Assembly: GCF_026262505.1 (NCBI RefSeq)
Contig: NC_067204.1
Span: 9,457,797 to 9,521,796, forward strand
From: Trichomonas vaginalis G3
Taxonomy: Eukaryota; Parabasalia; Trichomonadida; Trichomonadidae
Direction: 5' to 3'
DNA length: 64,000 bases
Part shown: positions 19,479 to 29,919 of the stretch, in pieces
Position numbering within the stretch: position 1 is the stretch's first letter
Layout of the letters: every line of letters starts with the position of its first letter
Program-made: the position numbers and the translations under genes
The notes under the pieces: model-generated
Seen by the model: only the letters and a program-made list of their open reading frames with translations
Databases searched by the model: none
What the model was told of the DNA's origin: nothing

Positions 19479-21791
19479 ATGTCTGTTCAAGACTTCCATC
19501 CAAATAACTTCTTCGAAATGCGAAGTATATGCAAATACTATATAGATTCATGCAATGCATTATATCAGCTGAAAACGGAAAAAGAAGAAGAATTAAACTC
19601 AATTTACAAAATGATCAAAACAGAATTGATTGATTCAATGATATTCCATCCTCATGATATTATTATGGATATTTTAAAGTTCATTCCGTATAATAATCGC
19701 TATATAAAGTCATATTTATTTCTTATCAAACAAATCTATGATGATTATCAAGTCAGAGATATCCCCAATGCTCACACTGTTCTAAAATTCCTATTTTATA
19801 AAGAATATGGAATTAAATTAAACAAATCTGATAATTTCGAAAACCCTAAATTTGAAAATATTGATATTCATGAAGAAGATACGATTTACAGAGCAATTAT
19901 GTATAACGATATAAAAAGATTCATTTCATCCACAGAAGGAGAAGGATTTGATAAAGACCAAAAACTTAAAAGTGATTTATATCCATATTCATACGAAGGA
20001 TATTCATTACTTGAATTATGTTGTTACCACGGTGCAGTTGATTGTTTCAAGTTTTTAAGAACAAAGTTTAACTCAGAAATAACTCAAAAATGTCTATAAT
20101 TTTCATTTTTAGGCGGAAATCCAGAGATCATGAGTGAATGTTTGAAATATCAAAAACCAAATAAAACATGCATGATATATGCAATTATTTCGCACAACAT
20201 TGATTTTGTTACATTCTTGATGAATAATTACAATTTAAAGATCGATTTAGAATATTGCGTAAAATATAAGAATCTTGAATCATTTTTAGTTTATTTCGAT
20301 CAAACTAATGATATTAACATGTGCTTTGTTCAATCATTGAAGCATAATATTTCATCTCTTTGCGAATATTTCTTATCACATGGTGCAAAAATCAATGAAG
20401 AATATTATGGGATGACACCTCTTTTTTATGCAGCAATGTACAATAGTAAAGAAACAGCCGAAGTTCTCATTTCAAATGGTGCAAATATCAATGAAAAAGA
20501 TGAAAGAGGGAGCACACCTCTTTTTTATGCAGCAGCAAATAATAGTAAAGAAACAGCCGAAGTTCTCATTTCACATGGTGCAAATATCAATGAAAAAGAT
20601 GAAAGAGGGAGAACAGCTCTTTTTTCTGCAGCAAAATATAATAGTAAAGAAACAGCCGAAGTTCTCATTTCACATGGTGCAAATATCAATGAAAAAGATA
20701 ATTTTGGCAATACTGCTTTTTATTATGCAGTAAAACGAAAAAGTAAAGAAATTGTCAAACTTCTCATTTCAAATGGTGCAAATATCAATGAAAACTACAA
20801 TAATGGAAAATCTGCTCTTCATCATGCATCAGAACATAATAATAAAGAAATCGTTGAAATTCTCATTTCAAATGGTGCGAATATCAATGAAAAAGATAAT
20901 TTTGGCAATACCGCTCTGTATTATGCAGCAAAGCAAAAAAGTAAAGAAATTGTCAAACTTCTCATTTCAAATGGTGCAAATATCAATGAAAACTACTATA
21001 ATGGAAAATCTGTTCTTCATATTGCAATAAAACAAAATAATAAAGAAATCGTTGAAATTCTCATTTCAAATGGTGCAAATATCAATGAAAAAGATAATTT
21101 TGGCAACACTGATCTTTATTATGCATTTAAACAAAATAATAAAGAAATTGTCGAACTTTTTATCTCACATGGCGCAAATATCAATGAAAAATTTAAACAT
21201 GGAAAGTCCGCTCTTCATATCGCATCAGAAAATGATAATAAAGAAATCGTTGAACTTCTTATCTCACATGGTGCAAATATCAATGAAAAAGATAATTTTG
21301 GAAATACTGCTCTTTATTATGCAACAAAACATAACAACAAAAATATGGTCGAACTTCTTATCTCACATGGCGCTAATATCAATGAAAAAACAAAATATGG
21401 AAAGTCCACTCTTTATATTGCGGCAGAGCATAATAATAAAGAAATAGCCGAACTACTTATCTCACATGGTGCAAATATAAATGAAAAAGATAATTTTGGA
21501 AATACTGCTCTTCATATTTCAGCGTCAAAAAATAGTAAAAAAACAGCCAAAGTTCTCATTTCAAATGGTGCAAATATCAATGAAAACAACAATAATGGAA
21601 AATCTGCTCTTCATCATGCAGCAGAAAATAATAGTAAAGAAATGGCCGAACTTCTAATCTCACATGGTGCAAATATCAATGAAAAAGATAATTTTGGAAA
21701 TACTGCTCTTTATTATGCAACAAAATATAACAACAAAAATATGGTCGAACTTCTTATCTCACATGGCGCAAATATCAATGAAAAAGATTAA
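19479..21791 (+). pseudogene. DUF3447/ankyrin-repeat gene interrupted by an in-frame stop
   Basis: Residues 1-206 (19479-20096) match the N-terminal helical region typical of the large Trichomonas ankyrin family (DUF3447-like). An in-frame TAA at 20097-20099 ends it. The same frame reopens at once (FSFLGGNPEIMSECLKYQ...), and a 553-codon stretch with its own ATG at 20130 runs to 21791. This part holds about 14 ankyrin repeats of 33 residues, each ending GANINEKD/EN. It ends at a TAA (21789) in the middle of a repeat, and repeat-like sequence continues for 45 bp behind it. Either this is a recently inactivated gene, or the downstream part is translated from ATG 20130, or the stop is a local sequencing error. 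Family members usually act in protein binding; the function here is unknown. Confidence 0.75.
20392..21791 (+). repeat. Homogenised ankyrin-coding tandem repeats
   Basis: The 99-bp ankyrin units are nearly identical in DNA. From the third unit on they alternate between a 'GNTALYYA' type and a 'GKSALHHA' type, giving a higher-order unit of 198 bp (66 residues). This indicates recent duplication and gene conversion of unit pairs. Confidence 0.75.
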
Positions 21792-23101
21792 AATGGGAAA
21801 AAATAATAGTAAAGAAACAGCCGAGCCTCTCATCTCATAATGCGCTTTTCTTAATTTTTCTTTTAATTTCAAAAATGAATTTCATGAGAAATAAAAATTA
21901 ATTTTTCATTTACTTTTCCGTATTTGGCTTCCCTTGAATGCAGAAATATAGTATAGGTTTATTTAAAATATGGTTTATCAAAAATAAGTAATAAAAAATA
22001 TTAATTATGCAGTCTTTTCAGATCGCATACTCAATTTTCTGAATTGATCTGTTAAGGTATACATATTTCATTATAAACTCCACGTTTAAATTGAATTTCA
22101 AATTCAAGTATTGAAAACTGTGCAGAGATATCGGTTTTCTCATTTATTGTAGAAATGTAATGTAAAAAGTGTGGTTATTCACCTCTTTTGAAAAAAAAAT
22201 AATTTTTTTGAATAAACTAATATCAAGAAATTGATAACGCTTGTAGAATAATTTAATGGCAATAAATATTGTACTTCAGTATCGAATGGACGAAGATTGT
22301 TATTTAGCTAATTAATATGCGATTTAAAAAAATCAGACTAATATCAGTAATTAACAGAATTAATAAACGTTTAAGGTGTAGATGAAAAGAATTTGTCTAA
22401 CATCTAAGTTTGTTGAGCGTAAGGCAAGAAAAGATTGCAATTTTTTGATATTTGTATACGATTATAGATCTTTTTAGTAAATCAATTTCAATGTAGTGTT
22501 AAAGTTGTTGAGGGGAAGCATAAAAAAGAAACGAAACTACTGTTGTTGTTGAAGATTTCGAAATTAAAGGTTATGAAATGTCTGTTTTAATCGCACTTAA
22601 AGAGAAATTTTTGTTTCATGTCTGAAATCTATTGTAGATGGTGTTTCCCACTCAGAATATGAAACCGTTTACAAAAATGTGAAATTCGGTCATTTTTATG
22701 AAAAATAAGATAAGATAGTCTGTGGTATATTCAACAAATTGGGAATTTCTCGCATATGTTCGTACATGAGCAAATACTATACCTTTTGCGAATAAAGAAT
22801 TTTTTCATAAAAAAAATTTTTTAGGAATTAGCATATCGGCGTTTTGCGACATTGCCAAACGCCAGATTTTAACCCGACATATGAGCATAAGCTCGTATAT
22901 TGGAATAAACTTGACTTATTCCATATTAAAGTTATTATAATAATAAGGCACTTAATGTGCAAATCTAATTGAATTAGAAAATGCACATTAAGTGCCTTTT
23001 ATTGGAATATGTAATACCACATATGGAATATGAAATATGATTTGCGGAATACCACATATAGAATATGTAATCAAAATACAAAGATATTTTATATTGTTCC
23101 G
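21792..23101. other. Intergenic stretch with palindromes
   Basis: No gene is seen. Two inverted repeats stand out: GGCGTTT/AAACGCC (22838-22863) and a perfect 17-bp stem starting AAGGCACTTAATGTGC (22945-22961 with 22982-22998) whose loop holds a second stem (TCTAATT/AATTAGA). Near 23002-23070 the pattern GGAATATG...CCACATAT is repeated. Confidence 0.45.
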
Positions 23102-23862
23102 TACCGAAATGCATCACTAGAAAAAGTGACAAAAAAGTGATACTTACTCTTATTTTGCGCGGCAATTTTTCTAAGTTATTTTGTTAAGCTAAATGTGTTA
23201 TATATCAAATCAGCTTTATAAATATTATAGAAAAGTTTATTTTTATTTTTAATTATTATTATTATTATTTAAATTAAAAGAAAACATTAGAATTATATGG
23301 ATATATTTAAATTAATTATAAAAATAAAATTGAATATATTGAAGTTTGAGTTTATAGGTATACAAATTTTAGAGGCATTTTGGCTGAGAACTATGGTCTG
23401 CGAGGTACATAGATAGAATCAGTACCTCGCAGACTATAGTTCTCTATATGGCGCCGAAAATTTTTGGTGAAATGCGACGACATTTCACCAAAAATTTTTC
23501 GGCGCCATAGGAAGAATTGGAGGGTGTGAGATACTATTACATGCTATAGTACTCACACCTTCCAATTCTTAGCCAAAACGGCTAAAAATTGCTCACAATT
23601 TCAACAATTGTGAGCAATTTTCAGCCATTTTGGCTGAGAACTATGGTCTGCGAGGTACATGGATAGAATCAGTACCTCGCAGACTATAGTTCTCTATATG
23701 GCACCCAAAAAAATTTATGATTGTTTTTTATCAAATCTTATCCATATTATTCTATTAATGTTAATTATATTTTATCAATTATATTTTTTAAGTAATAAAC
23801 ACAAAATCCACTAATTTAAAATTGGCGCCAAATGTCACTTTTGCTAGTGATGCATTTCGGTA
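23102..23862. mobile_element. Foldback-type non-autonomous element with five internal hairpins
   Basis: The ends are a perfect 19-bp inverted repeat (TACCGAAATGCATCACTAG at 23102-23120, complement at 23844-23862), continuing inward as AAAAGTGACA. A 19-bp direct repeat starting ATACAAAGATATTTT flanks it a few bases outside on both sides (23076-23094 and 23867-23885). Inside, 23380-23706 consists almost only of long hairpins: 23386-23444, 23449-23507, 23511-23570, 23571-23635 and 23636-23694, the first and last being near-identical copies. There is no coding capacity. Confidence 0.7.
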
Positions 23863-25142
23863 TGATATACAAAGATATTTTATATAACAATTAATTTTTT
23901 TTATTTTTTCAGCAAGTGTGGATAAAAAAGGATTACAAACAAATTGAATAGTTCCTATGTCCTTTTTTTTGTTTCAAAAAAATCAATAAATTAATGATTT
24001 GTCTCAAACAAATAAATTAATGAATTGCAATTGATTTGAGTTGTTATATACATTATAAAAGGTTCAAAAGTTTATATAAACCTAGTAAATTAAAATAAAA
24101 TTTTCATGAATTGAACATATTAGTTGGGTTCCGCTTTGGTAAACTTTCCTGTGAAATTTTTTGGGAAAAATGTTGATGGATATTTGGGAAAATTTTGAAA
24201 ATTTTTGGGAAAATTTTCGATGGTAAATTTTGGAAAATTTTATAATTTTTCCCAAAATGTTTATTTTATATATGCTAACAATATTATAAGTATAATTTCA
24301 AAATTTCTTTTTTCACAAAAAAAATTGATAATTGAATGGAACAAATAGTTCATTTTTTTAGATGTTTTCTTCTAAATACTGGCGCTTATACTAGATAGAA
24401 ACTTCTATCGGTATTCTCGGCGTAATACTTTCGCCTGAGTGATGCTATCTCGGACATAGTCAGAGATTAATCTTTCGACGAAATGGTAGAAATATTTCTT
24501 TTGAAATATTTTAGGGGCTCTGAGGCACAGCCAGAAGGTCTCCGCCATTTCAACCGTGCCTAGAAAATTAATCTCAATATATTATGTTGGGTCGTCGCAG
24601 TGATTCACTGTTAATCATCACTTTAGCGTTGCTTCGCCAGCTTTAGAATGTATCTAAAAAAGTAGTAATTAATAAAATCTGTAATTATGGAATATTTTTA
24701 CAGGCGTGAAGAATGTAAAAAAGTTCTAAAATTACGATTCTCGAACTTATTATTATTTTTGATTGGAATACTATTTTAATATTTCAATCAAAAATAATAA
24801 TAAGTTCGAGAATCTAATTTTTACTTATGCACCAGTTAAACTTTTATTTTTTAAATAAACTATTTCTATTAAAAGATTTTAAACGTTTTTTTTTAATTCT
24901 TCACAGTTTCTTAATTTCGAGTTTAAAATGATATATACTAGAATATATAGATATGATTAAATTGTATGAAAGATTTTAAACGTTTTTTAATTCTTCACAG
25001 TTTCTTAATTTCAAGTTTAAAATGATATATATTAGGATATCTAGATATGATTAAATTGATTGGGTTTCATTATTTATTAATTTTGAACTCTATTTCAAAT
25101 TTGATAAGATTTTTATATCTTTTAATCACTTCATTTATCAAC
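23863..25142. other. Intergenic stretch with inverted and direct repeats
   Basis: No gene is seen. Three things are visible. First, a run of GGGAAAATTTT-like units occupies 24150-24255. Second, a GC-richer patch with several short hairpins occupies 24375-24650. Third, a perfect 30-bp inverted repeat (24736-24765 with 24785-24814, starting GATTCTCGAACTTATT) is followed by a 97-bp block repeated twice in direct order (from about 24874 and from about 24971). The last items may belong to the transposon whose transposase follows. Confidence 0.5.
24736..24814. repeat. Perfect 30-bp inverted repeat (hairpin)
   Basis: Arms at 24736-24765 and 24785-24814 are exact complements with a 19-nt AT loop, and pairing can extend further outward with one offset base. 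It may be a small hairpin element or part of the 5' end of the nearby transposon. Confidence 0.7.
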
Positions 25143-26137
25143 ATGGATGAACCATGCGATGAAGATATCATCACCAAGATAAAAGAATCCAGAAGGGCGA
25201 ACATTGTTGTTACTGTTACACCTGAGAATTCCGACACAGATGAAGAGCCATTAAATGAAGAAGAGGCAAAAGAGATGACATTGACCAATCCAATGCCCAG
25301 GTTCTCGATTTCAATATTCATCAGGATGCATCCAAAGCTCCAGCTCCGATCATTGTGCAACTTCACATATGAACAGTTGGAATACCTCGCTGACATTATT
25401 GAATCCAACTGTGGAAGGGCCAGAAGAGGAAGGAAGGTCAAATTTTCAACAATCGAGTCTCTCTTCCTCACGCTCACATATTACTGCACATACTTGCCCT
25501 ATTCAGCATTATGTCCGTTGCTACATATTTCCCAGTCATGCTATTCCAAATTAGTTACAAGAACTACCAATGTTGCATTTCCAATCTTTGCGAGCTATTT
25601 TCTTCCCAATCACTGTCCACCGTTAACTTCAATGAAGAACAAATTTACAAACTTCCCTGATGCTGTTGCAGCTGTAGACAGCACTACAATTCCTTTCAAC
25701 ATTCCTTCGGTAAAGGAAGAGAGGCTTTATAGTTGGGATGAAAAAAACCACTGCAACGGTATTAAGCTCCAAGTCCTCGTGTCACCAGATGGAAAAGCCA
25801 TACATCAAAACGTTGAGTTTATGGCTGCAGTCCATGACAAGAAGATTTTCGATTTGTCAAAAGTCTCGGATTTTTTGACAGTAAAGCGAGGATTTGATGA
25901 TTACCAATATCCTGTACTTGCCGACCGGGGCTATATTGAAATCCAGAAATATCACCTTACTGCCGTGGTGATGAAGAGAAGCCACGAAGAAGCAGACGTT
26001 GAACGCAACAACGCCATTGCCCAAGACAGGCAGATTGTCGAGCGTTTCTTTGCACGTTTCAAGTCATGCTGGTCCTGCATGAAAAATGGTTTTCGAGGTG
26101 AGCGCACATCACTTCCTCTGATCATATCAGGTTTAGT
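25143..26137 (+). pseudogene. DDE_4 transposase (PIF/Harbinger or IS5-like), cut by Polinton A
   Basis: I start at ATG 25143 (MDEPCDED); a longer frame from 25047 begins with hydrophobic AT-coded residues. About 331 codons belong to the transposase. It has a helix-turn-helix-like N-terminal part (about 85-150, 'STIESLFLTLTYYC') and a DDE nuclease with Asp in AVDSTTIPF (about 177), Asp in LADRGY (about 259) and Glu in DRQIVERFFARFK (about 298). HARBI1-type enzymes share this arrangement. At 26138 the left end of Polinton A begins, and the frame runs 22 codons into it by chance before a stop at 26201. The gene therefore lost its 3' end by insertion. Its GC content is higher than that of the surroundings. 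Confidence 0.75.
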
Positions 26138-26364
26138 AGTTAGTATACCTATCTTGGGTATGGTGGCACTACGCTCCACCCCACCCAAGATAACGGTTTG
26201 ACACTTTACAAAACTGTTAACGTATATTTTACAACACAAACACAAACACCAACTTAGCCTTAAATATTTACAAAGCTGCCAACCACTTCACCTCACTAAC
26301 GTTTTCGCTAACGACTTCACTAATGAAAAAATAAACGTTCTCACTAACGTTCCCACTAATGTTC

Positions 26365-26691
26365 TCATTTACAAAAGTATTGCAGCGCTTCCCATTGCTG
26401 TGCTTCACACAATAGTTCATATTCTTCAGTATCGCTGCTGTCGCTCCAATCGTCAGAGTCAAAGTCACTGTCAAAATAAATGTTAGTAAGTTTTGACAAA
26501 GCTAATGAAACCCGCTTACCGTTTGTATCTATTGCTTTTATATATCTCCCATTATGTTTGTTGTCATAAACGCTCAAACTAACTTTACCCTTTCTCCCTC
26601 GTATCTGATAGAATGTATTTTCACGAGGAACGAAGAACAAATTCTTGAACTCATGACCGTTGTAGTTTGTTATCTCAATAGTTTTCGTCAT
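26365..26691 (-). CDS. Polinton TIR-encoded small protein (HNH-associated C-terminal domain type)
   Basis: The protein has 108 residues and lies inside the terminal inverted repeat, so an element should carry two copies. The core 'YNGHEFKNLFFVPRENTFYQI...' followed by 'GRYIKAIDTNGKRVSLALSKL' resembles the C-terminal domain of the HNH protein at 30818 ('YGKHEFEDLFYDPEQELFYFF') and the divergent protein at 53195. I infer a small DNA-binding domain related to those attached to homing-type endonucleases. The C-terminal third is acidic (DSDFDSDDWSDSSDTEE). Known Polintons have no named counterpart that I recognise. Confidence 0.55.
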   Translation of the reverse strand: MTKTIEITNYNGHEFKNLFFVPRENTFYQIRGRKGKVSLSVYDNKHNGRYIKAIDTNGKRVSLALSKLTNIYFDSDFDSDDWSDSSDTEEYELLCEAQQWEALQYFCK

Positions 26692-26782
26692 TTATATAAA
26701 AATAAAATAAAAAATAAACTTTAAAAATAAATGATATCACCACCCTCACACGTATGAAAACATAGCACAAAAATAAATTTAG

Positions 26783-26829
26783 GGTAGAAGGGTATATCTA
26801 ACCCGATTTCTAACCTCATTTCTACCCTG
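26783..26829 (+). repeat. Polinton intergenic element (GGGTAGA...TCTACCC type)
   Basis: A variant copy in the left terminal repeat, between two small genes; it reads GGGTAGAAGGGTATATCTAA and ends TTTCTACCCT. See the related copies at 37986, 39463, 43681, 43805, 52728 and 53577. Confidence 0.6.
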
Positions 26830-26843
26830 TTGAATTCATTGCT

Positions 26844-27089
26844 TTATAACTCTCTTCCTTTCTCCAACTCTTCTAGCTTCTTCTTAAGTTCAGCAATGTT
26901 GTCTTCATGAAGTTTAATCTTTCTCAAAATTCCTTCTTTATCTAATGGTTGCTTTATCTTTCTAAACTGAACTCTACCATCCTTCATAGTATGAATGTAA
27001 AAACCTTCTGGAATAGTTCCTGATTTAATGTATTCTACCAAAAACTTTTGTTTCATTGCTTCAGTGACTTTATTTGTCATTTCAATCAA
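26844..27089 (-). CDS. Polinton small coiled-coil protein
   Basis: The protein has 81 residues. The N-terminal half is mixed, with a WW-less 'GFYIHTMKDGRVQF' strand pair. The C-terminal half is a charged heptad-like helix (KIKLHEDNIAELKKKLEEL). The copy in Polinton B (53642-53887) is identical except for one residue. Function unknown; possibly a virion-assembly or regulatory factor, from position only. Confidence 0.6.
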   Translation of the reverse strand: MIEMTNKVTEAMKQKFLVEYIKSGTIPEGFYIHTMKDGRVQFRKIKQPLDKEGILRKIKLHEDNIAELKKKLEELEKGREL

Positions 27090-27129
27090 ATAAAAATTTT
27101 AATATTAAATAAAAATAACGTTATTTTTT

Positions 27130-27585
27130 CAGTAAGGAAACGCAGGAGTTTTACGATTTATTTGAGGAGTAGGTTCTGGTTTAAATGTTGGAGTCGGTTT
27201 AGGAGTTGACTTTTGAACAGGAGTTTGTACTTCCATAGGTTCAGGAGTCATTGAAGCGTTGCTTGTGAAGGCGTTGGTTTTGGCGAATGTGTTGGAGTTT
27301 GTTTAACTTCAGCTACTTCAGTATTATTTACAACATTTGCTTTATTTCTTTTCAACATCATAACGCTCCTGCTGTAGCTAGCAAACCTAGTGGGAGACCA
27401 TATCTTATATAAGGACTTGACCAAATGCTATTTTTGACAGGAGCTGGTGGAACACCTAACCTTGGTGAGACTGCTCTTTGCCATTGTGCAGCTCGTAAGA
27501 AATATTCAATAGGTGCTCCATAATTGTTTGGTAAAGTTTGTTTCACAGATGGTGAAGGTTCACGAGAGCTTGATGAAGAACACAT
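27130..27585 (-). pseudogene. Polinton membrane protein with proline/threonine-rich tail (copy A)
   Basis: Counterpart of 53927-54385 in B: serine-rich N-terminus, a conserved 'GAPIEYFLRAAQWQRAVSPRLG' region, one membrane segment (RYGLPLGLLATAGA) and a P/T-rich tail. This copy has about two breaks. By position next to the capsid gene it may be a minor virion membrane component; that is inference. Confidence 0.55.
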
Positions 27586-27608
27586 TTATAAGCTTTAAAA
27601 ATAAACGT

Positions 27609-29187
27609 TCATCCTTTATTCCTCACTGTCGTCCGCGCTAAGTTATAGTCATCTAATCTTATTATTGGGATTCCATTAGCACGCACCTGAATGGCAAAGC
27701 AACAATCCCTCATAAATCCAATAAGTGGCTTTGGTACATTTTCAGTTGCTAGTTCAATAGGTCCTTTAACAGACAATTTGTATGTTATTGGAGCTGTGAG
27801 TTTGACCTTGCTGAAGCAAAAGTCCACTTCTGTTGGAAAACCACATAAGAAATGTGTGTTGTCATAGCTATCCCATTTATGTTCCACACTACCATCATCC
27901 ACCAATGACCTCATAACATCTTCATTAAATCCTATCATATCATTGTTTGTATTGCAAGCGTTCGCAACCATTTCATAAAATACAGGTCCATATGATTTTT
28001 CAGGTTCTGCAGGCATATTTCCATAAGCTCCCATGGAAAGCTGAAGATATTTAAACTTAGGGTTCTCAAAATTAACATAATAGTTGTCTTTCTTTCTAAA
28101 TAGTGCCCAAATACTTTTAACATTAATAGGCGTATAAGCTGCTGTAAATGTTGCACTTGAACTATCTGTATTCTTTGAGAATGAACCGTCCATAGGAATC
28201 CAATCCATAACTTTAACAGGAAAACATAAAGCCTCGTTTGTATAATGTTCTACAAGTTCTGTATAAATGTTAGGGTCTAAAGAGAATGACTTTGGATGAA
28301 TAAAACATTCATTAAAATCCATCTTTGTTCGAAATAGTTGCTGGTTACAGTTGTAATAGTAACTGTTCCACTAGCTTCTACTGACTTCGTTATCATAGTG
28401 AATGGTTCATTCCATGGAACAAATTTATTTGTCGGTGGATTTGAATCTGAAGCAAATGCAACTTTAAGAGTTGGATTGAAAGCAATGATATCATTTACAG
28501 AGATATAGATGTGCATTGTAAGGCGTCGCTACTGAACTTTACTTTAAGCTGAATGTTTCCTGCAAAAGCTGGAATAAATCGAATAGCTTCTAATGGAAGG
28601 AATCTTCTAACAGGAATTCTTAAACGAAGCTTAAAATCAAATGATTTTCCTGCTGTAATTGGACCACTAACAATTTGTCCTGTTCTGCATGTTCCCGAAT
28701 GACTCCATACATCTTCATGTCGAGTCTTTGAGAAAACATCTACTTTCTTTATTTGTTCGGTAGTTTGTGAGTTTGAAGTTATATATGCTTCTTCTCTTGC
28801 GTTGTCTTGAGAATATACGATACGACCATTTGCAAGGATTTGATATCCAGCAACTGCATAGAAAGCGTCATCGAAACCAATCCAAAATCCTGGTGGGTTT
28901 GTTTTATTGGAACCTGAACCAATTTCTTTATCTACAATAAATTGACCTTCCATTTTATACGTAATGAATGTATTGTAAAGGTCCAACATATTTTCACCAG
29001 GAGGTGAGAGATTGAATGTTACCCATGTGTTATCTTTAGCAGTTCCAGGTTGTGATGGAATCTTTGCGTCAGAATATTTTCTATTAGTGTCACCAATTTG
29101 AACTGCATTGTCTATGATATCGAAATATGAGCGAATCTGATGAATATGCTCTGCTGGAGTAAATTCGTTTAACTGTTCGTTCTGCAT
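27609..29187 (-). pseudogene. Polinton major capsid protein gene (copy A), probable
   Basis: The span has room for about 525 codons, as expected of a double jelly-roll major capsid protein (PY of Polintons). Beta-rich stretches such as WVTFNLSPPGENMLDLYN, RIVYSQDNAREEAY and FLPLEAIRFIPAFAGNIQL suit this fold and recall Polinton capsid proteins. It is divergent from the plus-strand genes that begin near 29683 and is close to the small membrane protein, as in other Polintons. The assignment is by size, position and composition, and no structure search was run. About two breaks. Confidence 0.55.
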
Positions 29188-29214
29188 GTCTTTGATTCGG
29201 ATAAAAATATCTCT

Positions 29215-29638
29215 TTACTTCATTATTCTCACTCTTCTTCTTGGCATTCGTGGTGGAAGTTGTTTCTTGACATTTTCAATGAACTGTACATTCTCTTTTG
29301 TCTCAACTTCTTTCACTGGTGGGTCAGGGTTCTTTGACTCGGTTTGCTTTTCAATGAAATTCACGAACTTTGCAATAAGCTCTTGGTTCGTTATTGAAAG
29401 TACATCTGGCTTCTTTTCTTCTGTTCTATTGACTTTTCAGTTTGAACAGAATTTTATATGGGCTTCGCCCTCGGTGCCATGCACCTTAATGTTGTCGCTC
29501 TCTGTATTCGCTAATGGAACCTTTCTTTTCTTACATATATTTTACCATCTTTACTCTGACTTACATAATAGAAAGGATGTTGTATTCCTCGGCGTCATTT
29601 AATATAATAGACTCTCGCTCTGATTTTGACAAGCTCAT
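29215..29638 (-). pseudogene. Polinton small basic/acidic protein (copy A)
   Basis: Counterpart of 58322-58749 in B. The product has an acidic stretch, a 'NQELIAKFVNFIEKQ' helix and an arginine-rich end (PPRMPRRRVRIMK) that could contact nucleic acid. It holds one of the GC double hairpins in its coding region. Function unknown. About two breaks. Confidence 0.45.
29460..29485. repeat. GC-rich double hairpin (site 1)
   Basis: GGGCTTCGCCC followed by a second palindromic part (GGTGCCATGCACC), inside the small minus-strand gene; the same site is occupied in Polinton B (58570). Confidence 0.6.
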
Positions 29639-29682
29639 TTTACATTGGTTAAAGTTTAATTTAGTTTTTTATCTGCAGTCAA

Positions 29683-29895
29683 ATGACTCAGACAATAGAT
29701 GTTGAAGCATTGAAGAAAGAAATTCGCGAGCAAATTTTATCCGAACTGAAGGAACAAAAACAAGAACAAAAGCCAGAGAGACCAAAGAGAAAACTTAGTG
29801 AAAAACAACTTGCTGCATTAGCTGCTGGAAGACAGAAGAACCCACGTTTGCTGGCGAAGAAAGCTAGAGAAGAAGCTGAAGCAAAGAAAGAGTAA
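29683..29895 (+). CDS. Polinton small basic coiled-coil protein (copy A)
   Basis: The protein has 70 residues, mostly helical and charged: 'EALKKEIREQILSELKEQKQ' then 'KRKLSEKQLAALAAGRQKNP', ending in lysine/alanine-rich helix. The KxLSEKQLAALAAGR stretch resembles short DNA-binding repeats seen in viral basic proteins. It lies 24 bp upstream of the candidate minor capsid gene. The copy in B (58795-59055) has an extra AEAKAKEAEAK-type repeat at its end. Confidence 0.55.
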   Translation: MTQTIDVEALKKEIREQILSELKEQKQEQKPERPKRKLSEKQLAALAAGRQKNPRLLAKKAREEAEAKKE

Positions 29896-29919
29896 ATGGT
29901 TTATTTTTATCGGAACTAA

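Larger units (their letters stand above)
26138..26859. repeat. Left terminal inverted repeat of Polinton A
   Basis: The inner 311 bp (26549-26859) match 52691-53001 inverted. The outer 411 bp have no counterpart in the window on the right side, but their first 230 bp resemble the start of Polinton B (53002-53200). The outer part contains repeated CACTAACG-type motifs (26285-26370). Confidence 0.75.

Noticed and set aside
29186-29602. Plus-strand frame of 138 codons (and its counterpart at 58293-58553)
   Set aside because: Lies opposite the small minus-strand Polinton gene, whose product looks more like a real protein and is conserved in B.
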